A stretch of 22,500 nucleotides of DNA from Prorocentrum cordatum (Eukaryota > Sar > Dinophyceae > Prorocentrales > Prorocentraceae), in NCBI GenBank assembly GCA_963575745.1, contig CAUYUJ010009402.1, positions 298,645 to 321,144 of the forward strand, written 5' to 3'. Position numbers and translations under genes: made by a program. Under the pieces are notes generated by a model. That model ran no database searches. It saw only the letters and a list, made by a program, of their open reading frames with translations, and was not told where the DNA came from. Positions 1 to 8,578 of the stretch are shown piece by piece; the stretch's first letter is position 1, and the number at the start of each line of letters is the position of its first letter.

Positions 1-98
1 AGGAAGAGGAGGAGGAGGAGGAGGAGGATTGAGAAGTAGGAGGAGGATGAGGATGAGGAGGAGCAGGAGGAGGAGGAGGAGCAGGGCGGAGCAGGGAG
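1..98 (+). repeat. GAG-rich polypurine tract (window edge)
   Basis: Almost entirely A and G, with GAG/GGA triplets interrupted by GAT and GCA. It probably continues to the left of the window. It has no coding signal beyond the repeat itself. Confidence 0.85.
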
Positions 99-859
99 GT
101 CATTGTCGAGCGGCCTGCACGTAGTGTTGTTGCCAAGCCTGTTGGCAAGGGCACCCTCAAGGGCAATACGCAGAACACCACCGGGCTCTTGCAGGAGCAA
201 TCTCCCCAAGAGGGGCGTTTTGAAGATCAAATCAGCATGGCCGTACTCACCTCGAATGTCTTGCCGCCCCCCAGAAACGGCACAGGCAAGGGCAATGCCG
301 TGCCAGCGGATCTACAGCGGGCGTGGATGCTCGGAGCCAGTAGCGACGAAGAGTTCGCTTTCTGCAAAATGAGGTTCGGGACGTAGCTTGCTCAAGACAG
401 ACGTCAAGAAGGCAACATTCCATAGTAGCGAATAGTTTAGAGGGTTGCAGCACCGTTTGAATTTATACGCCAGTGCATTTGAGCCTTCCTTGGGCCCTGG
501 ACGAGGGGGGGGGGCTATGTTCGAGTGTGAGGGCGTGTGTGGTTGTGTCTGCGTTGCGTTGTGTTATGTGTGTCTATGGTGGGGGAGGAGAGAAGTCGGA
601 AGACCCCTCTCCAATCTAGCCTGCATGAGATTTTGCAGCACATCCACGTCCACGTCTCCTTGCCGTAATGATGTTCAGTGTGTGCAACGCCTCAGCATTA
701 TTGGTGTGGGTTGGTGGAAAAAGGTGGTTGTCTGCGAACAGAATCGTGTTTCCTTTCTGCACGCGCTGCGTGCATACGGCTTCAGGTGCAACCGATGCCG
801 TTTTCGTGTCTCACTCTGTGCATGCACGGAGCACGGGGACTCTTCCGATCCGATCCGAT
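99..859. other. Unrecognised non-repetitive stretch
   Basis: About 760 bases of mixed composition with a G run near 506-514 and a GT-rich patch at about 520-590. Short open frames exist on both strands (for example 445-861 on +), but none shows a recognisable motif, domain or start context. No RNA gene was seen. It could hold an exon of a split gene, but nothing in the sequence demonstrates one. Confidence 0.5.
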
Positions 860-995
860 GAGGAGGAGGAGGAGTAGGAGGAGGAAGAGGAGGAGGGGGA
901 GGAGGACGAAGAGGAGGAGGAGGAGGAGGAAGAGGAGGAGGAGGAGGAGGAGGAGGAGGAGGAGGAGGACGAAGAGGAGGAGGAGGATGAGGAGG
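860..995 (+). repeat. GAG/GGA microsatellite
   Basis: A purine-only tract of GAG triplets with occasional GAC and TAG. Read in different frames it gives poly-Arg or poly-Glu on + and poly-Ser or poly-Leu on -, so the open frames across it are not evidence of a gene. Confidence 0.95.
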
Positions 996-1103
996 TCAGC
1001 ATGGTATGGCATGCCCCCCCGGCAGGCAGGCGGGTCGAGCTCATTCTCTGCGCACTCGGTGCCCTACGCATTCGAGTGCGAGCTGGCCCGGGGGTGTCCT
1101 TCA

Positions 1104-1257
1104 GGAGGGGAAAAAACACACAGACACAATTAATCGTCGATTCCCCAGAAAATATGGGAAAATATGGGAATCGGGCGGGAAGAGAAAAACCCAGAAAATA
1201 TGAGAAAATATGGGGGATCTTTTTATTTGTGTGTATTGATGTGTGTGTCCCATGGCC
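1104..1257 (+). mobile_element. Dispersed ~154 bp element, copy 1
   Basis: Closely similar along its length to 3056-3207. Shared landmarks in order are GGAGGGGAAA, ACACAGACACAATTAATCGT, a paired AAAATATGGG motif, a second pair of the same motif after a G-rich spacer, and GTGTCCCA.GGCC at the end. The sequences just outside are CCTTCA (1098-1103) and CCCTCA (1258-1263), which match at 5 of 6 positions, as expected of a diverged target-site duplication. No clear terminal inverted repeat and no poly-A tail is visible, and there is no coding capacity. The class (MITE, SINE-like or other) is unresolved. Confidence 0.7.
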
Positions 1258-1263
1258 CCCTCA

Positions 1264-1795
1264 GTCCCGCAGCACATCGTGGCATAGCCAGTACCCCCAC
1301 GTCTTGACCCAACCCACAGCTTTTTTTCTGACGAGGCCTGCACCAACGTGCAAACCATTTCCGGCGGCTGCTTTCACGTCCCGGGGTGTATCTGGCCAGC
1401 CTTCGGCGTCCGCTCCGTCTACCTCAGTCGCTCGGGGCCCTCTCGGACTACAGGGGCCCCGGGATCTCCAGCCCCCCCCCGCCCCCACGGACTACAAGGC
1501 GCCTCCCCCCCCTTCCGCACTGCCCGAACTCCTGAGGTGTGCGGAGGACTGCAGACTCGTGCCCAGACGTGTGCGCCAGAGCTGCCCTGCGCCTCCTTTG
1601 CCCTGCCGAGGGCTCCTCGGCATGCCCCTCTCAGCAGCTGCCCTGGGCGCTCGCCCGACGTGCTGCCGCCGCAACGGACGCAGAAGAAGAGGCTACGAGC
1701 TGGGCGCCGAACGACGCTCACCTCGAACAGCGCACGACGCATGCCCCAAATGCCACGCGCCCCCGTGTGATCCCGCGGCGCTCCCCAGCGCCATC
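1264..1795. other. GC-rich unrecognised stretch
   Basis: C-rich sequence with several open frames on both strands (1001-1834 + and 1419-1742 - are the longest). The predicted peptides are rich in Pro, Ala and Arg and carry no motif I recognise. With this base composition stops are rare, so open frames here carry little weight. Confidence 0.4.
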
Positions 1796-2261
1796 AGGAG
1801 GTGGAGGAGGATTGGACGGGGATGGGGAGGATGACGGGGGAGAAGCGGCAGCAGCAGGAGGATACGGAGGTGGAGGAGGAGGAGGAGGAGGACCAGACGG
1901 ATTAGAAGGAGGAAGAGGAGCAGCAGGAGGAGGAACAGAAGGAGGAAGAGGAGGAGGAGAAGGCAGAACAGGTTGAGGATGAATGAGCAGGGGGAGGAAG
2001 GAGGAGCATGAGTATTAACAAGAGGAGACAGAGGGGCATTGGAGGAGGAGGAGGAGGATGAGGAGGAAGAGGAAGATGAGGAGAAGGAGGAGGAGTAGGA
2101 TGAGGATGAAGATGAGGACGAGGATGAGGATGAGGAAGAGGAGGAAGAGGAGGAGGAGGAGGAGGAGGAGGAGGAGGAGGAGGAGGAGGAGGAGGAGGAG
2201 GAGGAGAGGAGGAGGATGACGCGGAGGAGGAGGACGAGGAGGAGGACGAGGAGGGGACGTC
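1796..2261 (+). repeat. GGA/GAG-rich polypurine tract
   Basis: Purine-rich throughout, first with mixed GGAGGA/GCAGCA triplets (1796-2040) and then denser GAG and GAT. A pure GAG run spans roughly 2148-2205. The tract stops abruptly near 2261, where the + strand becomes pyrimidine-rich. Its right half is the outer part of the left arm of the large foldback at 2041-2890. Confidence 0.9.
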
Positions 2262-2890
2262 ACCCCCGCCCTCCCTCGCCTTTTCCTCCTCCTCCGCCCC
2301 GCCCCTCCCCCCTCACCGCCCCTCCCCCCTCTCCGCCCCTCCCCCCCTCACCCCTCCTAAGCAATCTCCTGCCTCCTGCTCCTGCCACTCCTACCCTCCT
2401 CTCCGGCTGATGCTCCTGCTCCTGCCGCTGCCGCAGCCAACAGAGCCCGCAGCAGCAATGTTGCCTGCCCCTGTAATTCCCGAGCATCTCAGTAACATCC
2501 GCCCCGAAAAGAGGAGTAAAGTCTGAGGTGCTTGGGCATTACAGGGGCAGGCAGTTGTGCCGCTACGGGTTTTGTTGACTGCGGCAGCGGTAGGAGCAGG
2601 AGCAGGAACAGGAACACCAGCAGGAAAGCAGTGTTGAAGTGGCACGAGCGGGAGGCAGGAGTTTTTTTTTGTTCTTTAGAGGAGGGGGGGAGGGGGGGAG
2701 AGTGTGGAAGGGCGGGGGAAGGAGGGGTGGGGCGGAGGAGGGAGAGGAGAAGGAGAGGGGAGGGCGGGGTTCAAGCCCTATCCTTGTCCTCCTCCTCGTC
2801 TTCCTCCTCGTCTTCCTCCTCTTCCTTCTCCTCCTCCTCCTCCTCCTCATTCTTCTCCTCACCCCCCTCCTCTCCTCCTCCTCTTCCCAT
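2041..2890. repeat. Long imperfect inverted repeat (foldback)
   Basis: Left arm about 2041-2492 and right arm about 2523-2890, separated by a ~30 base spacer (2493-2522). The innermost 82 bases of each arm (2411-2492 and the reverse complement of 2523-2604) match at about 69 of 82 positions without gaps by hand count. Outside that core both arms have the same order: GC-rich CTCCTGCC sequence, C-rich CCCCTCC sequence, then GAG/GAC triplets, each reverse-complemented. Opposite-strand translations give the same peptide start, GITGAG, followed by GCGSGRSRS or DCGSGRSRS. A transcript could form a very long hairpin. It carries no gene. Confidence 0.85.
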
Positions 2891-2928
2891 CTTCGATTTC
2901 TTTCTTTGTTAGGTAACTCCGCCCTGTG

Positions 2929-2979
2929 GCACCCCGAGGCCGGTCGACAAGGCGGGTCGGGCGTTTCGCCTGAGACTTC
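2929..2979 (-). repeat. Terminal motif of composite repeat, copy 1
   Basis: About 50 bases running from GCACCCCGAG to TTTCGCCTGAGAC. The reverse complement of 21192-21239 matches about 41 of 49 bases. At both sites the motif lies directly beyond the last 83 bp unit. Both translate in one frame to HPE..RQGG..VSPET, probably because they are copies of one repeat rather than because they are translated. Confidence 0.85.
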
Positions 2980-3049
2980 CTCAGGATGTGTGACCCCGAT
3001 GCGTAAACATTGACAACAGTTTAACATCTGGAGGGCGGGTCGCTTCCAA
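2980..3049 (-). repeat. Partial 83 bp unit split by inserted element
   Basis: Read on the - strand this contains the unit landmarks GACCCGCCCTCCA and AAACTGTTG. It aligns with the last unit at 21113-21180, which precedes the other copy of the terminal motif. The missing beginning of the unit (CCACATGTTTGAATG on -) lies on the far side of the element at 3056-3207, so that element appears to have inserted inside this unit. Confidence 0.7.
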
Positions 3050-3055
3050 CATTCA

Positions 3056-3207
3056 GGAGGGGAAAGAGCACACAGACACAATTAATCGTCGGCCCCCAGG
3101 AAAATATGGGAAAATATGGGACGTGGGGGGGAAGACAACAACCCAGAACATATCGGAAAATATGGGGAATCCTTTGATTCGTGCGTATGTATTTGTGTCC
3201 CAGGGCC
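3056..3207 (+). mobile_element. Dispersed ~152 bp element, copy 2
   Basis: Homologous to 1104-1257 and in the same orientation. It is flanked by an exact 6 base direct repeat, CATTCA, at 3050-3055 and 3208-3213. It interrupts an 83 bp tandem unit: the unit start is to the right and the remainder to the left (on the - strand). The interior carries two pairs of the AAAATATGGG motif with small differences. No coding capacity or terminal inverted repeat was seen. The flanking duplication and the disrupted host unit support insertion rather than a segmental copy. Confidence 0.75.
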
Positions 3208-3213
3208 CATTCA

Positions 3214-3700
3214 AACATGTGGCTCTCATAGCGCCGCGCGCATTCGTTTTAAGCATGTGCAAGAGCGTCGCGGATTGAGGGCGGGTGGTGTTCATAATGT
3301 GGCTCTCGCAATAGCGCTGCGCACGTTCGTTTTGACACTTGCAAGGGTTTCACATACTGAGGGCGGTTCGTTTTCAAACTGTGGCTCGCCTCAGCGCCGT
3401 GCGCATTCGTTTTTTGTTCGTTTTGGAAAAATTGCAAGAGTTTCACGGATTGGGGGCGGGTGGTTTTCAAAATGTGGTTCTCGCCCCAGCGCCACGCGAT
3501 TTCGTTTCAAACATTTGCAAGAGTTTCACGGCTTGAGGGCTGTTCGCTTTCAACATGTGGTTTTCGTTTTAGCGCCGTGCGCATTCGTTTTAAATTTTGC
3601 GAGCGTTTCACGGATTGAGGGCGGTTCTTTCTCAAACTCTGGCTCTCGCCTTCGCGCCGCGCGCATTTTGTCTTAACATTTGCAAGGGTTTTATTGATTT
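3214..3700 (-). repeat. 83 bp tandem repeat array 1
   Basis: Six consecutive units start at about 3219, 3299, 3381, 3474, 3557 and 3639 (lengths 80, 82, 93, 83, 82 and a partial). On the - strand the consensus runs GAGCCACATTTTGAAAA, CCGCCCTCAATCCGTGAAAC, TTGCAA, then AATGCGCGGCGCT. The 93 base unit has a short T-rich insertion. One + frame stays open across the array and yields a repeated GGSFS.CGSR-like peptide, but unit lengths are not multiples of three and frames shift between units, so coding is unlikely. Confidence 0.9.
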
Positions 3701-3910
3701 TCATGGCCAACCTTCCAGAACTTGTGTTTTGGAGCGGTTCGTGATTGCCAGGGCGCAGCAATTCTGTTGATTCGCGGTGTTCGAGTCCCAGAAGTGCTGT
3801 TCTGGCATGATTCAGGATCGCCAAGATGTAACAGTCAGGTTAACTCGTAGCGTTGAAGTCCTGAGAATGGTGTGTTGGCACGCTTCAAGATGGTCACACG
3901 GTTGTCCCCC
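3701..3910 (-). repeat. 73 bp tandem repeat array 1
   Basis: Two full units at 3743-3815 and 3816-3888 (73 bases each) lie between partial units at 3701-3742 and from 3889. On the - strand a unit runs GATCCTGAATCATGCCAGAA, GGGACTCGAACACCGCGAA, then GCGCC. The family recurs at 17746-17934 in the opposite orientation. At both loci a truncated unit of this family abuts a truncated first 83 bp unit. Confidence 0.8.
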
Positions 3911-4185
3911 AACGCGGCAATTCCTTCAGTGGGAATGACCCCGTGTAGGGGCCTACGAAAAGGGAGGGAGAGTGCATTTCAACATCATTGATACGTGTTG
4001 GGTTTACATTGGGCCTCCTTCTCCTCCTACTTCTCCTCCTCCTCCTCATCCCCCCTGCGGAAGCAAGTTTAGATTTTGACTGACGATGGCGGTCACGCTG
4101 ATGCTATGCAAATGCAACGTCCTATCCTCGTTGTAAGCCTTCACGCTTGCCTTCACTTCCCGTGTTTCGCGTCCCCCCTTCCCTC
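3911..4185. other. Unrecognised spacer with short CTC tract
   Basis: Mixed sequence with a short CTCCTC run at about 4015-4052. No gene, RNA or further copy of the neighbouring repeats was recognised. Confidence 0.4.
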
Positions 4186-4189
4186 GCCC

Positions 4190-4760
4190 ACCTCCTCTTT
4201 ATTATTGTCCTTATCCTTATCCTTATCCTTATCCTTATCCTTATCCTTATCCTTATCCTTATCCTTATCCTTATCCTTATCATTATCATTATCATTATCA
4301 TTATCTGTATCAGTTTCTTTCGCCTTATCCTTATCCTTATCCTTAGCATTATGATTACCAGTGTCCTTTTCCTTGTCCTTACCCGTATCATTATCATTAT
4401 CCATATCCTTATCCTTATCAGTTTCCCATTCGTTACCCGTATCCGCATTATTGTCTCATCCATATCCTTATCATCATCCGTATCCATATCAGTTTCCTTA
4501 TCCTTATCCTCATCCTCATCCTCGTCCTCATCCTTATCCTTATCCGTATCCTTATGTTTGTCCGTATTATTATCCTTTTTATTATCCTTATACGTATCCT
4601 CATCCTTATCATCATCATTATCATCATCCTTACCATTATCATTGTCAGTATTATTACCATTGTTCGTATCCATATCTTTATCATTCTCCTTCTCCTTATC
4701 CCTATCCCCATTCGTCTCATACCATTACCAGTCGCAGTTTCCTTATCAGTATCCTTATTT
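4190..4760 (+). repeat. CCTTAT hexamer microsatellite
   Basis: A pure CCTTAT run of about 12 copies at roughly 4207-4280 is followed by a degenerate version mixing CATTAT, CCGTAT, CCTCAT and CCATAT. On the - strand it reads mostly Asp-Lys, Asp-Asn and Asp-Glu pairs without stops. It ends at a 23 base segment (4738-4760) that recurs exactly at 5200-5222 after the intervening block. Confidence 0.95.
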
Positions 4761-5199
4761 AATCGCTTCGCTCATTCCGCCGGCCCGTATTGTGCCATCG
4801 CAGGCGTTTGCTTGCGCGTTCGTGGCCTCTTGGAGCCTCGGTGGGGCCGTTTGGGGCCTCTTGGCGCTTCTTTTTAGGCCTCTTGGAGAACTCGGGAGGC
4901 CTCCAGGGGGCCTCCTGAGCTCTCGTGACGGTCTCTTGGGGGGCTTTCGGCGGGCTCTTGGCGATATTTGTTGGTCCTCTTGGGGCCTGGGGCCTGACGT
5001 TGTTGGTCCTGTTGGGGCTTCACGGGAGCTTATTGGGGAGTCTTGGGGGTGTCTTGGAGAGTCTCTTGGGGCCTCTTTCGGGGTCCTGGGCGCCTTCTGG
5101 GGCGGAGGGCTCGATTTTTCAGTTCTCGGTTCCCTTCTTGAGCCCCTCTTGGGCCCGTCTTGGGGCCTCTTGGTCCGCCTTGGGCAGCACTTGGGCCGT
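4761..5199 (+). repeat. GGGGCCTCTTGG-type repeat block 1
   Basis: A degenerate 12-15 base repeat around GGGGCCTCTTGG and GGGGCTTCTTGG. It translates on + into Gly-, Leu-, Ser- and Trp-rich peptide (LLGASWG-like) and on - into Gln-, Glu-, Ala- and Pro-rich peptide. It splits the CCTTAT microsatellite and is bordered on both sides by the same 23 bases. Related blocks lie at 12055-12300 and 18936-19690. Confidence 0.85.
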
Positions 5200-5290
5200 T
5201 TTCCTTATCAGTATCCTTATTTGCACCTTGATCATCATCAGTATCCTTATCCGTATCCTTATCCTTATCCGTATCATGATCCTTAGTCTT
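5200..5290 (+). repeat. CCTTAT/ATC degenerate repeat (continuation)
   Basis: Resumes the CCTTATCAGTATCC pattern seen before 4760 and grades into the CCCTAT repeat. Confidence 0.9.
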
Positions 5291-5466
5291 ATCCCTATCC
5301 CTATCCCTATCCCTATCATCATCCCTATCCCTATCCCTATCCCTATCCCTATCCCCATCCCTATCCCTACCCCTTTCCCTATCCCTATCCCTATCCCTAT
5401 CCCTATCCCTATCCCTATCCCTATCCCTATCCCTATCCCTATCCCTATCCCTATCCCTATCCCTAC
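5291..5466 (+). repeat. CCCTAT hexamer microsatellite
   Basis: Near-pure CCCTAT, longest uninterrupted run at roughly 5376-5464 (about 14 copies). On - it reads Asp-Arg repeats, on + Ile-Pro repeats. The unit differs by one base from CCTTAT upstream and is not a telomeric CCCTAAA repeat. Confidence 0.95.
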
Positions 5467-5670
5467 CTCTATCCTTGTCCTTGTCCTTGTCCGTGTCCTT
5501 TTCCACGTCCTTGTCCTTGTCCGTATCCTTGTCCGTATCCTTTTCCTCGTCCTGGTCCTCGCCCTCGTCCTGGTCCTTGCCCTTGTCCTTGTCCATGTTC
5601 TTGTCCTCGTCCTGGTCCTTGTCCTTGTCCTTGTCCTTGTCCTTGTCCTTGTCCTTGTCCTTGTCCTTAT
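5467..5670 (+). repeat. CCTTGT hexamer microsatellite
   Basis: CCTTGT and variants (CCGTAT, CCTCGT, CCTGGT), with a pure run of about 9 copies at roughly 5615-5668. It is the third related hexamer in the chain starting at 4190. Confidence 0.95.
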
Positions 5671-6415
5671 CCTCCTCGTCCTCCTCGTCTTACTCTTCCT
5701 CCTCCTCCTCCTTCTCCTGCTCCGCCTTCCCCCCTCCACTTTTCTTCATCTCTGTTTCCCCACAGCCTCCTTCCACCCTGCACTTCCTCCTCCTCCTCCT
5801 CCTCCTCCTCCTCCTCCTCCTCCTCCTCCTCCTCCTCCTCCTCCCCCCTCCCCTTCCCCTCCTCCTTCCCGCGGCCCTGGGGCACCCGAGTGGGTCTCCA
5901 CCTCCGCCTCGCAGGGGCACCCCCAGGCAGTCGGGCCACTGCCCGCAGGGCCCTGGGCTCCGCGCCAGCCACCGCCTGGGCCAGGTCTCTTCGAGGGCTG
6001 GCCCGGTGGCACTCCTGGCCCGCCTCCTCTCCCCTCCTCCCCCTCTTCCTCATCATCATCTCCTCCTCCTCATTTCTCCTCCTCATCCTCATCGTCCTAC
6101 TTCCCATCCTCCTTTACTTCCTCCTCCTCATCCTCCCCTCCCCTTTGTCCTCCTCCTCTTCTCCTCCTCTCCTCCTCTCCCTACTCATCCTCCTCCTCCT
6201 TCCTCACCCTCACCACTCCTCTTCCTCCCCCTCCCTCCTCCTTCTGGGCACCCCTCCCCTACATCCTCTTCTATCCCTCCTTCCTCCCTCCTTTGCCTAC
6301 CGCTCTCCTCCCTCATCTCCCTCCCTCCCTCTCTCCATCCCCCTCCCTCCTCCTTCCATCCCTCCCTACCTCCTCCCTCCTCCCTCCTCCCCCTCTCCCT
6401 CCGCCCCCCCCCGTG
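5671..6415 (+). repeat. CTC-rich polypyrimidine tract
   Basis: Pyrimidine-rich, with a pure CTC run at about 5785-5842. A less repetitive GC-rich island at about 5870-6030 lies inside it; no motif was recognised there. Open frames run through all of it on both strands because the triplet lacks stops. Confidence 0.9.
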
Positions 6416-6423
6416 ACCTCTCC

Positions 6424-6777
6424 CGCCTCCAACGCCGAAGCGGCGCAGACCAGCGTGCTTCGCGCTCGGCGCCCGCGCCGCCCGCGCTCCGCCGCGGTGG
6501 CCAGCTCCGTGTGCATGCGCACACGGGCGGCCGCTAGCTCGAGGGGGCCCGCCCCTCGCCCCTCAGAGGTGACCGTCGCTCCCCCTCCGCCCCCCCCCCC
6601 CGCCTCCAACGCCGAAGCGGCGCAGACCAGCGTGCTTCGCGCTCGGCGCCCGCGCCGCCCGCGCTCCGCCGCGGTGGCCAGCTCCGTGTGCATGCGCACA
6701 CGGGCGGCCGCTAGCTCGAGGGGGCCCGCCCCTCGCCCCTCAGAGGTGACCGTCGCTCCCCCTCCGCCCCCCCCCCC
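6424..6777 (+). repeat. Perfect 177 bp tandem duplication
   Basis: Copies at 6424-6600 and 6601-6777 appear identical base for base, including the terminal C run. The unit is 59 codons, so a + frame translates to the same 59 residue segment twice (starting SNAEAAQTSVLRARRPRRP). Each copy contains a GTGTGC-ATGC-GCACAC hairpin (about 6510-6525 and 6687-6702). Identity next to heavily diverged repeats indicates a very recent event or an assembly duplication. Function unknown. Confidence 0.95.
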
Positions 6778-7116
6778 CCCTCAGGCCCCGGCCCCTCGCT
6801 CCCCTCCCCCTCGCTCCCCCTCCCCCTCAGGGCCCCTGCCCCTCGCTCCCCCTCAGGCCCCTGCCCCTCGTCCCCCCCCCCTCCCCCCTCCCCCTCGCTC
6901 CCCCTCCGCCCCCAGGCCGCGTTCGACGCCGCCTGGAAGCTGCCCGGCATCGCCCACAGACCCGGCGGGGCCGTCTCGGGAGGGGCCGCGGCCGCAGGGG
7001 CATCCCCGCGAGGGGGGGGGCCCTGCGGCGGGCGACCGCCGCAGGGGGGGCCGAGGCCGAAGGAAGAAGCACGATGGCCACGACCAAGACTCGACCGGAT
7101 GCAGCCAGGACCCCAG
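6778..7116 (+). repeat. C-rich Pro-coding repeat and GC-rich tail
   Basis: Degenerate repeats of CCCCTCGCTCCCCCTC and CAGGCCCC to about 6915, then GC-rich sequence with long G runs. A CCCAGGTGAGG sequence near 7113 resembles a 5' splice donor, but no partner or reading frame supports it. Confidence 0.6.
7021..7046 (+). other. Perfect 11 bp hairpin with GCGA loop
   Basis: CCCTGCGGCGG, GCGA, CCGCCGCAGGG form an uninterrupted 11 bp stem closed by a GNRA-type tetraloop. It lies between G runs on both sides. In a transcript it would be very stable; whether it is transcribed is unknown. Confidence 0.8.
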
Positions 7117-7226
7117 GTGAGGGGAGCTGCAGTGATTGGGCCCTGGAGCCCACAAGGTTGTGACCCGAATCGCTGAAACAAGTCTGCCGCAGTTGGTACT
7201 TCTTCGTGTGACGGCAGTTCCGGTCA

Positions 7227-8578
7227 GTGGAATGGGGCGGGGAGGGGGGCGTCCCCTGGTACACATCACTAAACCAGGTCCCACGAGACCCAGTCCCGCC
7301 ACCCCCGATTCGAGGAGAGGGACAGCGGCATAACCATATTGTCGGAGTGGCGCGCGGAATCCTTGGGTCGGCACTCTTCGAGGTGGGCCCAGGCCCCCTC
7401 TTCGTTAAACCAGGGCACGGCGGAGGGTTTTCGGTATTCTCGGTTTCTTGGGCCCTTTCTGGGCGCCAGGCCGTCAACAAAAACGACTCGGGATGCAGGT
7501 CCAGTCCCGGGGAGGGCGTCGAGGTTTCCAGGGGTCTTCGTTTTGAGGAAAACACGAGCTCCGCGCGCCAGGGAGAAGGGTCCAGCACATATCCAAGAAA
7601 CCCGCGCGGACCTCCGCAAGTTTATGTTCATGTTTTTTGTGTTGCTCTCAAGATGTTGCGTGGCCTTGTAGACGCCGATCTTGGTCGTGGTCCATGCTGG
7701 CTGCGGCAGATTCGCGAGGACGATCCGCGAATCGACGATGACGAAGATGGACGGCGGCCAAGATCGCACCTACGTTTCCGCGTTCAGTATAGGTCATTGT
7801 TACCATTTGCTTGCTCTCCACGAAGGCGCGGGCGGGCGATCCCTTGGGCTTCGGTGTTCGAGTTGTTTGGGCGTTTGTCTGCCCTCGTCGGGATTTTCGA
7901 GGTGGGCCCAGGCCTCCTCGTCGTAAAACAAAGGCGCGACGGAAGGTTTTCGGTATTTTCGGTCTCTTGGGCCTGGGCGCCAGGCCGTCAAAAGAACGAT
8001 TCGGGATGCAGGACTGGTCCCAGGGAGGGCGTCGAGACATCCAGGGGCCCTTGTTGTGAGGAAATCACGACGCCGTGGGTCTCTGTGGGCCTTGGTATTA
8101 GCGTTTCCGCTTCAAGAAACTGTGTTAGTTATGTTTCTGGCCTTTTTGCGGCGTCCTCGTTCGTAGCCACGGTTGGCTCCTGCACGGAATTGTGGCCACG
8201 GCGCTCCCCAGGAGAGGTCCGGTTGAGGCGGATCTCCGAAAGGGGACAGGGGGAGGGTGGAGGAGATGGCTGTGGAGGGAGGGTGGAGGAGGAGGCAGAG
8301 ATGGGAGGGAGGGGAAGGGTGCAGGAGGAGGGATGGGGGGGTTACGACGGAGATGGGTGTGGTGAGGAGGGGAAGAGGGAGAGGGTGGAGAGGGACTGTG
8401 ATGCTGAGAAGCACAAGGGGAAAGATGAGGAGGTCCGCTACTCACAGAGGGGCGGCCTGAGGGAAGAGAGGACGATCCATTGGGGCGGGGGGCGCCTATC
8501 CTACGACAACTTGTTCTGTCCTGGTAGGGGTGACGAGCCCTGCCAGAGTCCACTAACAAGGCGGCCCCCGACAAACAC

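Noticed and set aside
3219-3700. Regular ~83 bp units as a CRISPR array
   Set aside because: Units diverge along their whole length with no short conserved repeat separated by unique spacers, and the genome is eukaryotic.
3768-3782. GTTCGAGTCCC as a tRNA T-loop
   Set aside because: No acceptor, D or anticodon arms fit, and the segment is part of a 73 bp tandem unit.
5291-5466. CCCTAT repeat as a telomere
   Set aside because: The plant/dinoflagellate-type telomere is CCCTAAA. CCCTAT grades into other hexamers on both sides and is internal.
4925-7120. A 731 codon + open frame
   Set aside because: It runs through GGGGCCTCTTGG, hexamer, CTC and C-rich repeats that lack stop triplets; the peptide is low-complexity throughout with no domain.
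7110-7120. CCCAGGTGAGG as a 5' splice site
   Set aside because: A single donor-like match without an upstream coding signal or a matching acceptor is expected by chance.
8159-8182. TCGTAGCCACGGTTGGCTCCTG as a second, decayed spliced-leader relic
   Set aside because: Similarity is partial, and the segment aligns with the other copy of the ~515 bp duplication (near 7686), which is less leader-like. Chance resemblance is more likely.
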